Assembly (NCBI GenBank): GCA_032209605.1
Contig: JASFXZ010000029.1
Coordinates: forward strand, 2,903,001 to 2,967,000
Length of the DNA stretch: 64,000 nt
Source of the DNA: Mactromeris polynyma
Lineage: Eukaryota > Mollusca > Bivalvia > Venerida > Mactridae
Direction of reading: 5' to 3'
Part shown: piece by piece, positions 10,332 to 23,200 of the stretch
Position numbering within the stretch: the stretch's first letter is position 1
Layout of the letters: each line of letters starts with the position of its first letter
Position numbers and translations under genes: made by a program
The notes under the pieces: generated by a model
Told to the model about the DNA's origin: nothing
The model's input: only the letters and a program-made list of their open reading frames with translations
Database searches by the model: none

Positions 10332-10508
10332 CAGTAAAGCATCACTTAAAGACCACCTCAATAATAAGACCACCTCAAAATTAAGACCACACTTTACAAG
10401 ACCATTTTGACTGTTCCACACTTTATTCAACCTCAATATTAAGACCACATCAATAGAAAGACCAGTTTTCAAGAGTCCCAATGATGGTGTTATTATTGAG
10501 GGTTTAGT
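10332..10508. mobile_element. MITE, CAGTAAAACCTCA family (degenerate ends)
   Basis: TA/CAGTAAAGCATCACTTAAAG at the left, TTATTGAGGGTTTAGTG at the right. About 177 bp. Confidence 0.8.
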
Positions 10509-10734
10509 GCAATTTAAATGAATAAATCCGAGTTTGAAAAGTTCGGTACATGTAAGAACAAGTAAGGTACAAATATCAATTTTGTTAGTTCGCTTTTGTT
10601 AAAATGTTATAATATTATGTTAAAGGCAATTTTGTTAGAAAACCAAAACACACACTCGATGGTAGATGCATTTCTTCTTCCGTTTAATATGTATATGTCA
10701 TGCATTGGGAGATGCAGTGAGCAATATTCTGATG

Positions 10735-12960
10735 ATGAAATTACTGATTTTTGCTGACATCAATGACTTGTAACTGGCATCACTGATTATTGCTGACATC
10801 ACTCATATACTGTTGCTACCACTAATCTTTGCTGACACCATTAATTGTTTCTGACACCTTTAATTGTTGCTGACACCATAGATTGTTGCTGACACCGTTA
10901 ATTGTTGCTGACACCACAGATTGTTGCTGACACCACAGATTGTTGCTGACACCACTGATTGTTGCTGACATCACTGAATGTTGCTGACACCACTCATTGT
11001 TGCTAACACCACGGATTGCTGCTGACAGCACTGATTGTTGCTGACATCACTCAATGTTGCTTACACCACTGATTGTTGCAGACACCACTCATTGTTGCTG
11101 GCACCATCGATTGTTGCAGACACCACTCATTGTTGCTAACACCACGGATTGCTGCTGACACCATCGATTGTTGCTGACACCACTGATTGTTGCAGACACC
11201 ACTGATTGTTGCAGACACCACTGATTGTTGCTGACACCACTGATTATTGCAGACACCACTGATTGTTTCAGACACCACTGATTGTTGCTAACACCACTGA
11301 TTGTTGCAGACACCACTAATTGTTGCTGGCACCACTGATTGTTGCAGACACCACTCATTGTTGCTAACACCACTGATTGTTGCAGACACCACTGATTGTT
11401 GCTAACACCACTAATTGTTGCTAACACCACTGATTGTTGCTGACACCACTGATTGTTGCAGACACCACTGATTGTTGCTGACATCACTGATTGTTGCAGA
11501 CACCACTGATTGTTGCAAACACCACTGATTGTTGCAGACATCACTGATTGTTGCAGACACCACTGATTGTTGCAGACATCACTGATTGTTGCAGACACCA
11601 CTGATTGTTGCAAACACCACTGATTGTTGCAGACATCACTGATTGTTGCAGACACCACTGATTGTTGCAGACACCACTGATTGTTGCAGACACCACTGAT
11701 TGTTGCAGACACCACTGATTGTTGCAGACACCACTGATTGTTGCTGACATCACTGATTGTTGCAGACACCACTGATTGTTGCAAACACCACTGATTGTTG
11801 CAGACATCACTGATTGTTGCAGACACCACTGATTGTTGCAGACACCACTGATTGTTGCAGACACCACTGATTGTTGCAGACATCACTGATTGTTGCAGAC
11901 ATCACTGATTGTTGCAGACACCACACCACTGATTGTTGCAGGCATCACTGATTGTTGCTGACACCACTGATTGTTGCAGACATCACTGATTGTTGCAGAC
12001 ACCACTGATTGTTGCAGACACCACTGATTGTTGCAGACACCACTGATTGTTGCAGACACCACTCATTGTTGTTGAAACCACTCATTGTTGTTGAAACCAC
12101 TGATTGTTGCTGACACCACTGATTGTTGCAGACACCACTCATTGTTGTTGAAACCACTCATTGTTGTTGAAACCACTGATTGTTGCTGACACCACTGACT
12201 ATTGCTGACATTACTGATTGTTGCTGACACCACTCATTGTTGCTGACACCACTGAATGTTGCTGACATAAATGACTATTGCTGACATCACTGACTATTGC
12301 TGACACCACCGATTGTTGCTGACACTACGGATGTTTGCTGATTCCACCGATTGTTGCCGACACTACTGATTGTTGCTGACACCAACCATTGTTGCTAACA
12401 TCACTTATGTGTTGTTGTTACCACGGATTGTAGCTGACATTATGGTGTGTTGCTGACACCACTGATTGTTGCTGACATCACTGATTGTTGCTGACACCAC
12501 TGACTATTGCTGTCACCACTCATTGTTGCTGACACCACTGAATGTTGCTGACATAAATGACTATTGCTGATTTCACTGACTTTTGCTGACACCACCGATT
12601 GTTGCTGACACCACTGATTCTTGCTGACACGACCGTTTCTTGCTGACATCACTCATATGTTGTTGCTACCACGGATTAATGCTTACACGATGGTTGGTTG
12701 CTGACGACCCTGATTGTTGCTGACATCACTGTGTATTGCTGCCACCGCTTATTTGTTGCTGCAATCACTTAATGTTGCTTGCATCACGAATTTGTTGCTG
12801 ACACGATGGATTGTTGCTGACACCGGTGATTGTAGCTGTCATCACTGATTGTTGCCGACATAACTCATATCTTGTTGCTATCATGGATTGTTGCTGACAT
12901 CGCTCATTGTTTCTAACAAGAATGATTTGTTTATTGTATCAAGGATTTGTTGCTAGCATC
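10735..12960. repeat. Minisatellite, 19-bp unit, over 100 copies
   Basis: Tandem copies of GATTGTTGCAGACACCACT, alternating GCAGACACC, GCTGACACC and GCAGACATC variants. Homogeneous at 11200-12120 and more diverged at both flanks. Because 19 is not a multiple of three, all three frames share the same 19-residue cycle, which explains the 265-residue minus-strand ORF here. Confidence 0.97.
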
Positions 12961-14722
12961 ACTGAAGGTTGCTTGTATTAATGACATCATTGATGGTTGC
13001 TTGTATTACAGACATCATTAATGGTTGCTTGCATCAATGATTTGTTTACGACATCACTGATTGGTGCTTGTATCAAGGATTTGTTGATGGCATCATTGAT
13101 GGTTGCTTGCATCAAGGATCTGTTGATGGCATCATTGATGGTTGCTTGCCTCAGGGATCTGTTGATGGCATCATTGATGGTTGCTTGCATCAAGGATCTG
13201 TTGATGGCACCATTTTTGGTTGCTTGCATCAATGATCTGTTGATGGCATCATTGATAGTTGCTTGCATCCAGGATCTGTTGATGGCATCATTGATGTTTG
13301 CTTGCATCCAGGATCAGTAGATAGCACCATTGATGGTTGCTTGCATCCAGGATATGTTGATGGCATCATTGATGGTTGCTTGCATCCAGGATCCGTTAAT
13401 GATATCACTGATTGGTGCTTGTATCAATGATTTGTTGATGGCATCATTGATGTCTGCTTGCATCCAGGATCTGTTGATGGCATCATTGATGGCTGCTTGC
13501 ATCAAGGATCTGTTGATGGCATCATTGATGGTTGCTTGTATCAAGGATCTGTTGATGGCATCATTGATGGTTGCTTGCATCCAGAATCTGTTGATGGCAT
13601 CATTGATGGTTGCTTGTATCAAGGATCTGTTGATGGCATCATTGATGGTTGCTTGCATCAAGGATCTGTTGATGGCACCATTGTTGTTTGCTTGCATCAA
13701 GGATCTGTTGATGGCATCATTGATCGTTGCTTGTATCAAGGATCTGTTGATATCATCATTGATGGCTGCTTGCATCAAGGATTTGTTGATGGCATCATTG
13801 ATGGTTGCTTGCATCCAGGATCTGTTGATGGCATCATTGATGGTTGCTTGTATCAAGGATCTGTTGATGGCATCATTGATGGTTGCTTGTATCAAGGATC
13901 TGTTGATGACATCACTGATGGTTGCTTGTATCAAGGATTGGTCGATGACATCACTGATGGTTGCTCGCATCAATGATCTGTTGATGACATCGCTGATGGT
14001 TGCGTGCATCAAGGATTTGTTGATGACCTCACTGATGGTTGCTTGCATCAAGGATTCGTGATGACATCACAGATGGTTGCTTGCATCAAGGATTTGTTGT
14101 TGACATCACTGATGGTTGCTTGCATCAAGGATTTGTTGATGGCATCACTGATGGTTGCTTGCATCAAGGATGTGTTGATGGCATCATTGATGGTTGCTTG
14201 CATCAAGGATTTGTTGATGGCATCACTGATGGTTGCTTGCATCCAGGATTTGTTGATGACATCACTGATGGTTGCTTGCATCCAGGAGCTGTTGATGGCA
14301 TCATTGATGGTTGCTTGCATCAAGGATCTGTTGATGACCTCACTGATGGTTGCTTGCATCAAGGATTTGTTGATGACCTCACTGATGGTTGCTTGCATCA
14401 AGGATTTGTTGATGACCTCACTGATGGTTGTCTGCATCAAGGATTTGTTGATGACATCACTGATGGTTGCTTGCATCAAGGATCTGTTGATGACCTCACT
14501 GATGGTTGTTTGCATCAAGGATTTGTTGATGACATCACTGATGGTTGCTTGCATCAAGGATTTGTTGATGACATCACTGATGGTTGCTTGCATCAAGGAT
14601 CTGTTGATGACCTCACTGATGGTTGTTTGCATCAAGGATTTGTTGATGACATCACTGATGGTTGCTTGCATCAAGGATTTGTTGATGACATCACTGATGG
14701 TTGCTTGTATCATGGGGCACCA
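12961..14722. repeat. Minisatellite, 39-bp unit, about 44 copies
   Basis: The unit is TTGATGGCATCATTGATGG followed by TTGCTTGCATCAAGGATCTG. Each half resembles the adjoining 19-bp unit (TTGCTGACATCACTGATTG). Variants with GACATCACTGATGG take over after 13900. The period of 13 codons with no stops gives long ORFs on both strands. Confidence 0.97.
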
Positions 14723-15110
14723 CTTATTTATTGCATGTTCCATTTAATTGTTGTTGGCACCACTGAATTGTTGTTGAAACCATGTACAATGTTTTGGTTG
14801 TTGACACAACTACTTTAGTGTTGTTACAATTAATTTGTTGCTGGCATAAGGTATTTGTTGCTTGTAGCACTAGTATTTCAATGGCAAGATTATGTTTACT
14901 TGCACAACTCATTTTGTTACTACAGTGGCACAGGTAAATTGCTCGTTCCACCGATATGTTGCTGGTGCCTTTGAATGATCACTGACGTTTTGTTGACAGT
15001 ATATATTTGTTGCCGGAATAATTGGTTTGCTCCTGGCACAAGAGCTTTGTTGCTGGTATCCCTTATTTGTTGCTGGCACCAGTAATTTGTACCCTGCACC
15101 ATTGATTTGC
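14723..15110. repeat. Decayed edge of the 19/39-bp arrays
   Basis: Scattered TTGTTGCTGGCA and TTTGTTGCTGGTATC remnants at roughly 20-30 bp spacing. They look like old, diverged copies of the same unit. Confidence 0.7.
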
Positions 15111-17070
15111 CATGATTTGTATTTCAAGGACAGTCTAACTTTTCTGGAGCGACCCTTCCTTGAACAAACACCTCCATTCAACAACAGTATCATTTCTTGT
15201 AGTAAGAATTGCTTGTCTGAACAACAGCAAGCGTTTGCATCCCCCTAGGATATTGCCCGGATAAGGTTACACATAAAAACGTACGACCGTACCATTGCAA
15301 TTTATAGTGAGTGTTATATAATTTAACTTTACATGAACTTGTTATGTAATTAAGACTGATATTGCTTACACCGACGTTCATTTAAATTGCTAAAATTACG
15401 AATTTGATTTCTTGAAGGCGTAGTGGGAGAGGAGTAGAGCGCCTGACGCCTGATCCAACTGTCGTTCAAGCAGAAAACTGTTCTTTATGTCAACTGTTCA
15501 CAATATTCATAACAATTTGAAAGCGATATGTGCATTGAGGGATTCAAACTGTTGTCCTTACATCAAAATGGTCTGAACAAGAAGTGTCGAATAATCTTCG
15601 CATGCAGGCGCGTAGCGTCCTGTACGCAGAGTACGCAGCTGCGTACACATTGTCTCGAAAAATCGAAAAAATAAAAAGTTCAAATCTGCATTAAAAAAAT
15701 GACCTCTCAATTCAGGGATAGGAATGCGCCCAGAAGTCACTACAGACAATCTAGAAAAAAAATTCAGGGGTAGTACCCCCGGACCCCCCGCAAAAAAGAT
15801 CTTGCGTACACATCACAAACCTCATATAGCTACGCCCCTGGCATGGGTTTTTGCAATCGCGCTCATTCATTCATTACTATGGGCTTAATCGTACAAACTT
15901 GAAATGTTACATCTTTCAAGATATTCCTATTAACTGTAAAAAATCAAGTTTTTATATCTAGATTAAAATTTAGATCGATGTTTGTGTTCCTTTATTAAGG
16001 TAACTAGTCAGATTCATTTGTATGCTGTAAAAACAACAACAGTTACACCATGTATTTTGCCTGCTTGAAGGCATACTTCTAAATATTCAATGGACATAAC
16101 CGATTGTCCGATTTATCGATTTGCTAATCTGATCGATATGCTCATCACTATTAATAAGCGCGTTGTACTGTATTAGGTTTTAACTGTGGTGTAATATATA
16201 CTTTACGGATGCACAAATCAACCAGCGTAAAATTGATTATTTACATGTAATAGTAAACCTATCATCTTTCATATAATGAGCAGGCATTTCGAAATAAAGT
16301 TTAAAATTTATACCGTTTTGAATAAATCCTTGCATTTTTATGTGCAGCTAGATTTACCAATATATTTTAAGCGGGTAATGGCTGGGATTTTCCCCCCGCA
16401 AATTTGCTATCTGTTTACGTCAGTAAATGTACATGTACTTACTCTCATAGAGTATGTTAATATTATTATTGTAAATTGTATATATTGGATGATAAGTATT
16501 ATACTTAAATCCAGATATTAATAAATCATTCTGTTCTGTTTTGTTCTGTTCTGTTTACGTCGTAATTTAGTCTACATTCGAGAACGACCCAAACAATACT
16601 ATAAGTTATAGCGCTGATTTTAAAACTGTTGTCATCGAAAAGCAGTCGTCCATGAACTGAAAATACTTTTAAGCATTAGCTTGAAGGAGTTCAACCAATT
16701 AGTAGTGTCATTTAGTACAAATCTGTTTATTTAATCTATAGTCGTCTGCACCATATTTAACCGACACTGCACCAAATGTTGGCTTGTAAGACAATGAAAA
16801 ATCAACCTCGATATAAATTTGATAGTCGTCTGCAACTATATCAACACAAATTCATCTCTGCACGCGCTAAAATGTTTAATGTTATTATAGACAAGTTTAA
16901 TCGTATAAATATCGTTAAAATCACGTTTTAAATTTTACGGGTATCTATTGTCATGGACAAGTATGGCATTGTATGTTTACATTATTGACTTAGTTTGACT
17001 CTTTTCTTGATAAAAAATGCATTGACCTCATTAGATACCCAGGGAAATACCCACCTAGCGTTTCTGCGCT
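15111..17070. other. Intergenic region upstream of gene B outside the listed repeats
   Basis: Contains the CAGGGGCG-type MITE at 15605, a TTCTG-rich microsatellite near 16528-16555, and TCGTCTGC motifs at 16742 and 16826. No exon was recognised. Confidence 0.5.
15605..15840. mobile_element. MITE with CAGGGGCGTAGC-type ends, copy 1
   Basis: Begins CAGGCGCGTAGC and ends GCTACGCCCCTG, flanked by GCATG on both sides. Relatives at about 25622-25824 and 60536-60784. The end sequence resembles hAT-type termini, but the flanking repeat is 5 bp rather than 8. Confidence 0.65.
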
Positions 17071-17073
17071 CCG

Positions 17074-17145
17074 ATTGGTTGGTTGACAATGTACCACGTG
17101 ACATTGAGTCTATATAAATACTGTATCGCTTGTCGTCTGTACCTA
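17074..17145 (+). promoter_or_regulatory. Gene B core promoter (inverted CCAAT, E-box, TATA)
   Basis: ATTGG (inverted CCAAT) at 17074-17078, CACGTG in ACCACGTGAC at 17095-17100, and TATATAAA at 17111-17118. Spacing predicts transcription start near 17140-17145, about 90 bases upstream of the ATG at 17233. The order and spacing are those of a standard pol II promoter; the start site itself is inferred. Confidence 0.65.
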
Positions 17146-17232
17146 TCTAAATATCACGCAACCGTTATCATATTGTACTAAAAGCATATTATACAAGTTT
17201 TAACTATTGTTATACTGATTAGGCCAGGATAA

Positions 17233-17248
17233 ATGAGCGAGAAATCAG
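17233..17248 (+). CDS. ELF3-like: Gene B exon 1 coding part
   Basis: ATG AGC GAG AAA TCA G, donor GTAAAG, with an in-frame TAA immediately upstream. It joins AT/ATG of the next exon to give [12 protein letters not shown] without a frame break. If this exon is skipped, translation could start at the ATG at 18257. Confidence 0.7.
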
Positions 17249-20200
17249 GTAAAGCATTTAGATTATATATTTTTTAATATTACTTTGAAATCTCCATGCA
17301 CATATATGTACATATGCGCAACTTTGCTTTGCTTTAATTTATTTCAACAACTAAAATTAAACGACAATATATCTCGTGCGGATTTTTACCAATACCAATG
17401 TAAATCAAATGCTTTTCTACCGTCTTTTGCAATATGTAAATATATTTGGGGAAAAAGTTGAAAATAACTACAGTACAGAGCCCTGTTCTTGTTACCGTTG
17501 CAATATATCAACAGTAATCGATTGATTGTTTGTCCTAGTTAAAGCTGAAGTTCGAGCATGCTGCCCGCTGCACGTCCGAACTTCAGAATCGATAACAAAA
17601 ACACGGCACTTATGTTTATCAACGAGCGGATTTACGTATCAACCTTTGTCTCAATTCATTGGCAAACATGTTTGGACTCCTGGCTAATCATATTCGATAT
17701 CAGTTTGCTTATTTCCTATTATCCCCAAAATTCGGGATGTTTTTAATCAAATTGATCGTCAATACGCACATTCGGAAGAGTGACAATTAAATGTTAAGTG
17801 TTATTTCGCCGAAAATCATCAACACCACTTGTGAAATGACCCCGTACAAAACGGATATATTTAAACGCTCCGAATGGTTTATGACTTCACAGTGACGATG
17901 TGTTCATGAATGAAATAAACTTGTCTAGTCTGTTGCAATCGTTTTTACAAAAAAAATCATCAATATAAAGAACTGGTTGAACAATAAATAAGTACAAATG
18001 TACGTTCATTTTGAAATAAATATTGAATATATCTTTTGGTATGCATTAATTTTATTTTGTTAAGATCCCAAATTTCACGACTAAGAGTAGATACTTTGTG
18101 CAGCTTTTAGGTCAAGATACATCGATAGCTGATGGCGTCCGTTTTCAAAAGTTCACAATCGTTATGGTCTTAATGGATTTTTAGACAGCACACTTTGTTT
18201 TACAACCGATTTTATCAGCCATGTGTTTCATTTATGCATTAATGACTATTTCAGATATGATGGACGTTGAATCAAGAGTATCATTGCAAGCGGTGAGTAT
18301 TTCTGCGTTGATAGACTTAATGCATTTACAGTAAAACCTCAATAATAAGACCACCTTTGGGACCCTTGAAAACTGGTCTTAATCTTGAGGTGGCCTTATT
18401 ACCGAGGATGATTTTAAGTGAGGTTTTAGTGTACTTATATCCAGAAATGACTGATGTCGGTTTAAATGATTGAGTCATCTCTCAGTCAATACTTTATCAA
18501 ACAGCGCAACGATGCTTCCAAGTAGCCAGGACGAGGTTTCATAGAAATCTCAAAATGAGATTAATCTTAAGTCACGTGTGTTGTTTGTTGTGTATTGACC
18601 AATGAAACACGAGCAATAAACAGCCTCACGTTGATAGCCGCTCACAATTCATGAATACTCTATACATCTAGTTTATAGCTGTTTAAACAAAAATCAAAAT
18701 AATAATATATAATTCTTGAATGTTCGAGTTTGAGACTAATCTCAAGTGAAATCTTGGGATACTTACATCTGATTGTCTGTTTACGGGAAAAGTACACCGT
18801 ATGTAGAAAAACTTGGCTTTAACTTTGTAGTCAAATCATAACTTTGCAAATAAACTTTATTAGTCTTAATATGTTACCTTCTTAAAATAAAGATATATTT
18901 GAATTATTATTAATAATGTTGTTGGTGTTTTGGTGCTGTTGTTGATAATGATGCTCCTACTGATGTTGTTGTTGCTGCTGCTCCTGTTGTTGCTGTTGCT
19001 GCTGTATTTGTTTTTGTTTCAATAATTTATTCTTACAATTATCTTCAGATGTCAGATACGGAGGTATTCTCCCCGTGTACTGTAGAACACCAAAACGTGT
19101 TTAAGTATGACGAAAGCGACAATCAGGGGCCGACAAGTGGAAGGGACGAAATGGAGGAAATGGACGAAGGAGACACCCCTACCTTCTTAGATATCTCAAA
19201 CAACATGAAACCTTTAGCGTACACAGACATAAAAACAGGTCAGTTAAAGTTTCATTCAAAACGTCATTTTAAAAACGATTTCGCATATTTATGGTCTTTA
19301 TATTCAGTTCACGTGTAGATGTATCCGGTTTCATATAAGATGGATGTTTGTAAACCAAATTTGCAGGTGTCGAAATAAAATCCTTTAGCAAAGTAATTAT
19401 CTTGTTATCCTACACTTAAGCTGAAAGGGCATGACGAGTATATTGAACGCACATCGTTTTGTGCATCTTAATATTTATTGTTGGTAAGAGGGACAAAAGG
19501 TTTTTGACAAAGGCAAACAATCTCAATGAAACGATAAGTTCTCAGAAGTATTTAAACCAAGACGGAAACATATCAACCCTCAATTTCTGTTGAAGTTCGA
19601 ACTTATTTATTAAACATCGACTCTGTAACAAGTTCTTACACCTTATACTAGTCACTCTCGATGGCTGCTTCCTGGCTACCAACCAGTACTCGCGCCAAAT
19701 GTGGGTATTGTGAAGTTCGTGATCAAACACCGCTCATTTATCACCGCTGGGCTCGAACTCACGACCTTCGGATCAAGAGTCAGGCGCTCTACCCCTCGAC
19801 CACTGCACCTCTAATAATTCTGTTAACATAAACCAAATGCAGATGCTTTGTAAGGGTGTATTAAACGAGAGCAATGCAGCCTCCCTAAAGCAACATATGT
19901 GTCTTCTACAACTGTCGATGCAGGGCCGCATAAGCAACATACTCGCATTCTTTTGGAAACGAAAAATTCGACTTTTGTTGAGAAGTCATTGCTCTACAGA
20001 GGTTGATGCTGTATTTAATATTTACTCAGGAAAATTGATAATGTTGTTGAAGAGAGGGTTTTCTCTTTAGAGAAAGGGATCTGCTGTTGAGATGTTGCAC
20101 TGTATGTTTGTAAACGTTTTCGTAACTAAAAATGGGTCCGAGTTTAAATGGTTTAGTGAGTTCAGATCGAAGCTATAGTAACAACATAGACTTTATTCGG

Positions 20201-23200
20201 ATGTCCTCGGTGCTTGTATCATACTGATTTCTAACCAACATGGGAAAGGTTTTCCGAATGATGCAAATTTTCTAGAACACAAAAGTATTAACTTAATAAT
20301 AAAAAAGACACTTTTCCTTTCAGAACCCGACACAGATACCTTAATGAGTTGGACCCAGAAACACCCAGAGCATTGGTCCCAACATGAGATTCTAGACTGG
20401 ATCTATTTTGTGGCGGATACAATTAACGTGGACCCGAGTACAATTCGGGGTGAAGGGTTCCAGAGTATTACCGGTCCAGAATTGTGCCGTTTGACTCAAG
20501 AAGACTTTCAAAAACGTGATCCAGTCAATGGAAAATGTTTCTTCGACATGTTCAGGTCATTGCATAGACATGGTGAGAACAATATTGATAAACGTTGTGA
20601 AAGAAGCATTGTAGTGTAGTCTGTCTCGTTATTTTACCAAATATGTCAAGTCACCAGGCTAAGGTATTTGCTATCTAACAAATGATTTGACCTAGACTAT
20701 ATCAGATTATTACACAATGCTATGTATGTGCGTTAGTACTGTCAAGATACATTTTTTTATATGATAACATTATTTTTAAAGTTACTCTCAACATCTGCGT
20801 TGTTTAATCGTGGGTAAACCCACTCGCATGACGAAATGAAACTTAATATACATGACTAATGTACACATCAACTATACATTTATATCAAATTCCAACACTA
20901 TATGAGAATCCGGGTTATGAAGGCCGCGACACTATGATTAAGTGAGAATTTTATGAGGAAAAACTGGTATAAGTTTCTATTCGTGGTAATTAATGACCGT
21001 TCAGGATAGAGAAAGTATTGTGCTTCTCTGTTGCTCAACCATTATAGTAGTACATAATTATCCTGTACTGACGGTATGTCATAAGCTTAGGGACTTTTTA
21101 CATGTATGATTCAAGCTTAATTGTATGTTATAGAAATATTCCAAATATTTTCTAATATTCGAACTTTAAAGTAATGCCTTGCTATTTCTTTGGTCAATTT
21201 TACCGAAACAAACATGAAAATATATTCCATTTATTGAAAACATTAATAAATGTGCATCATCAAAGCAATACACTAATAATACATTCTGCTTGCTTAAGAG
21301 ATAAAACTTTAAATTAAAAAATATCAAGTGCATAACATGATTAAAGAGGCTTTTTTTAATTCATTACACATTGCAATTGTACAAATATTTGACGTTCAGG
21401 TGGGGCAAGTATATCTTTAATGACTATTTACCAATCGTATTTCAAGCCTTTTGCGCAACGGGCATAAATGTGTCTGGTTTCCAGTGTTCGGATAAAACTC
21501 TTGCTCATCGATGTGAATCAAGTTCGGACAGCTTACACTTATCATTCACAATGATTGCTCCCCGGGTTTTTAGCCAGTACTTGCGTCACATCCGGGGATT
21601 TTAAAGTTCGTGATAAAACCAAGCTCAATGCGGGCCTTGAAACTCACGGCCTTTGGATCAGAGATCACGGAGTGTTTCCGCAATGTTACGACCCATTTAA
21701 TGAATACATGAATGAATTATGAAATATGCGAGTTCACACCCTCTAAACGTCTATTGTGTTTATTTTATAGCATTTTTCACCGAACCTCCCACAACCGAAT
21801 ATGAATACGTTTATCAACAATGTGAGATAAAGCAGGAGTTGAAGATGACACAGTGCCCCTACTCAACGACACAAAACAGTAAGTCAGCATGATATTATCT
21901 CTGCACACATTAATATGATATCTAATATCGTCTATTTTCGGTGCAGTCGTACCAACATGGCTTTACTATTTGCATATCCGTGTTATGAAAACCAATTAAA
22001 TCTTACGTTAACTGCTAAACCAACTTCTCTTCGTATGTAACCTGGACGCTGATTGGTTAACCTTTCAATACGGGGTTAGTTACCTTAACGAATTCCACTG
22101 AATTTCTGTGAAATTACCGAAATCCATTTTGGATCTGGAGTGACCAGCAATCGTAACATCTCGACATTTTATATGTTGCACAAAAAATCTTAACTTTCAA
22201 ATTGCACCGACCGATCTTTTTCAAGATATTTCTTGTTTATTTGACTGGAAAGGCATTTTTCATACCGCGAAATGACTTAGCCCATGCCACGAACTTAGTG
22301 ACCCGGTATATCGTCATGGAAACATTTTATCCATCGAGTTCAAGGTCATGGTCAGGGTTTATAAATAAGTTCACGGCATGGAGTCTAATCATGTTGTATT
22401 GTGGAAAAAATTATGAATTCGAATGAATGAGGTCCGAATGTATGCATAAGATATGGATGGCATTTATAAAAAATAACTGATCCCTACAGCATCAAAATAA
22501 AAGACAATCTAATGTCCTTTTCAGGATTTGAAGAAGAAAATATGTTAACTACGATCAAAGGTAGTGACATGGAAGTACTGATTGGCACGGCATGGTATGA
22601 CATTGATCCATGCAGCGAAATTCCAGACGACATTGAGAGAATGGCCCGCCATATTTTCTCAACCGAACCAGACTATGGATATGTTTCCGGTAAGTTTTAC
22701 GTATTTGTATCCGTATTTCATTTTCTATAAATAATTAATATAATATTCGGTACGAAATTTATTTCGAATAATACATGGTTTACAATTTAAGTTCTCGGGG
22801 CAAGCTAAAATGCTGTGTATGTTTGCATGAAAACAACCGCTTCATAATGCCTTCATTATTCCTTCAGATTCCGAATCACATAGCGACTCATCTGAAACAA
22901 TAAACATTTGCAACATAACGTATAGAAACGATTCGACCGGAAGTGACATCATGTCTGATGACGAAATTTCACAACATTCTACTGAAAGTGATGAAAATGA
23001 ACAGAAGACGCGCAGGAATAAAGCCGTGGTAAAACGGAAGTTAACAAAATATGGAGAAAAGAAGAAAACTCAAAATCGGGGCAGAAAACCGGGCCAAAGT
23101 AAGAACTCGTAACATTAAGAAGAACTTTCTGGTATAGCTAGGGGAACGTTTTAACTGAGCCATTATAAGTGTTCAATGATTATTATCACGCGAAAAAAAC

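Larger units (their letters stand above)
8296..10734. other. Intergenic region outside the listed repeats
   Basis: Between the gene A 3' end and the 19-bp array. Apart from the minisatellite, three MITEs and the CRE foldback element, the rest is AT-rich with no supported exon, RNA gene or promoter. Confidence 0.5.

Noticed and set aside
11089..11886. 265-residue Cys/Gln/Trp-rich minus-strand ORF
   Set aside because: Translation of the 19-bp minisatellite; no other coding evidence.
12987..14818. Overlapping ORFs of 230-260 residues on both strands
   Set aside because: The 39-bp unit has no stop codon in several frames; ORFs on opposite strands overlap completely and carry only the repeat.
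19740..19812. Functional tRNA-Lys gene on the minus strand
   Set aside because: The adjoining body recurs with diverged copies at 21560 and 46945, and the stems are imperfect.
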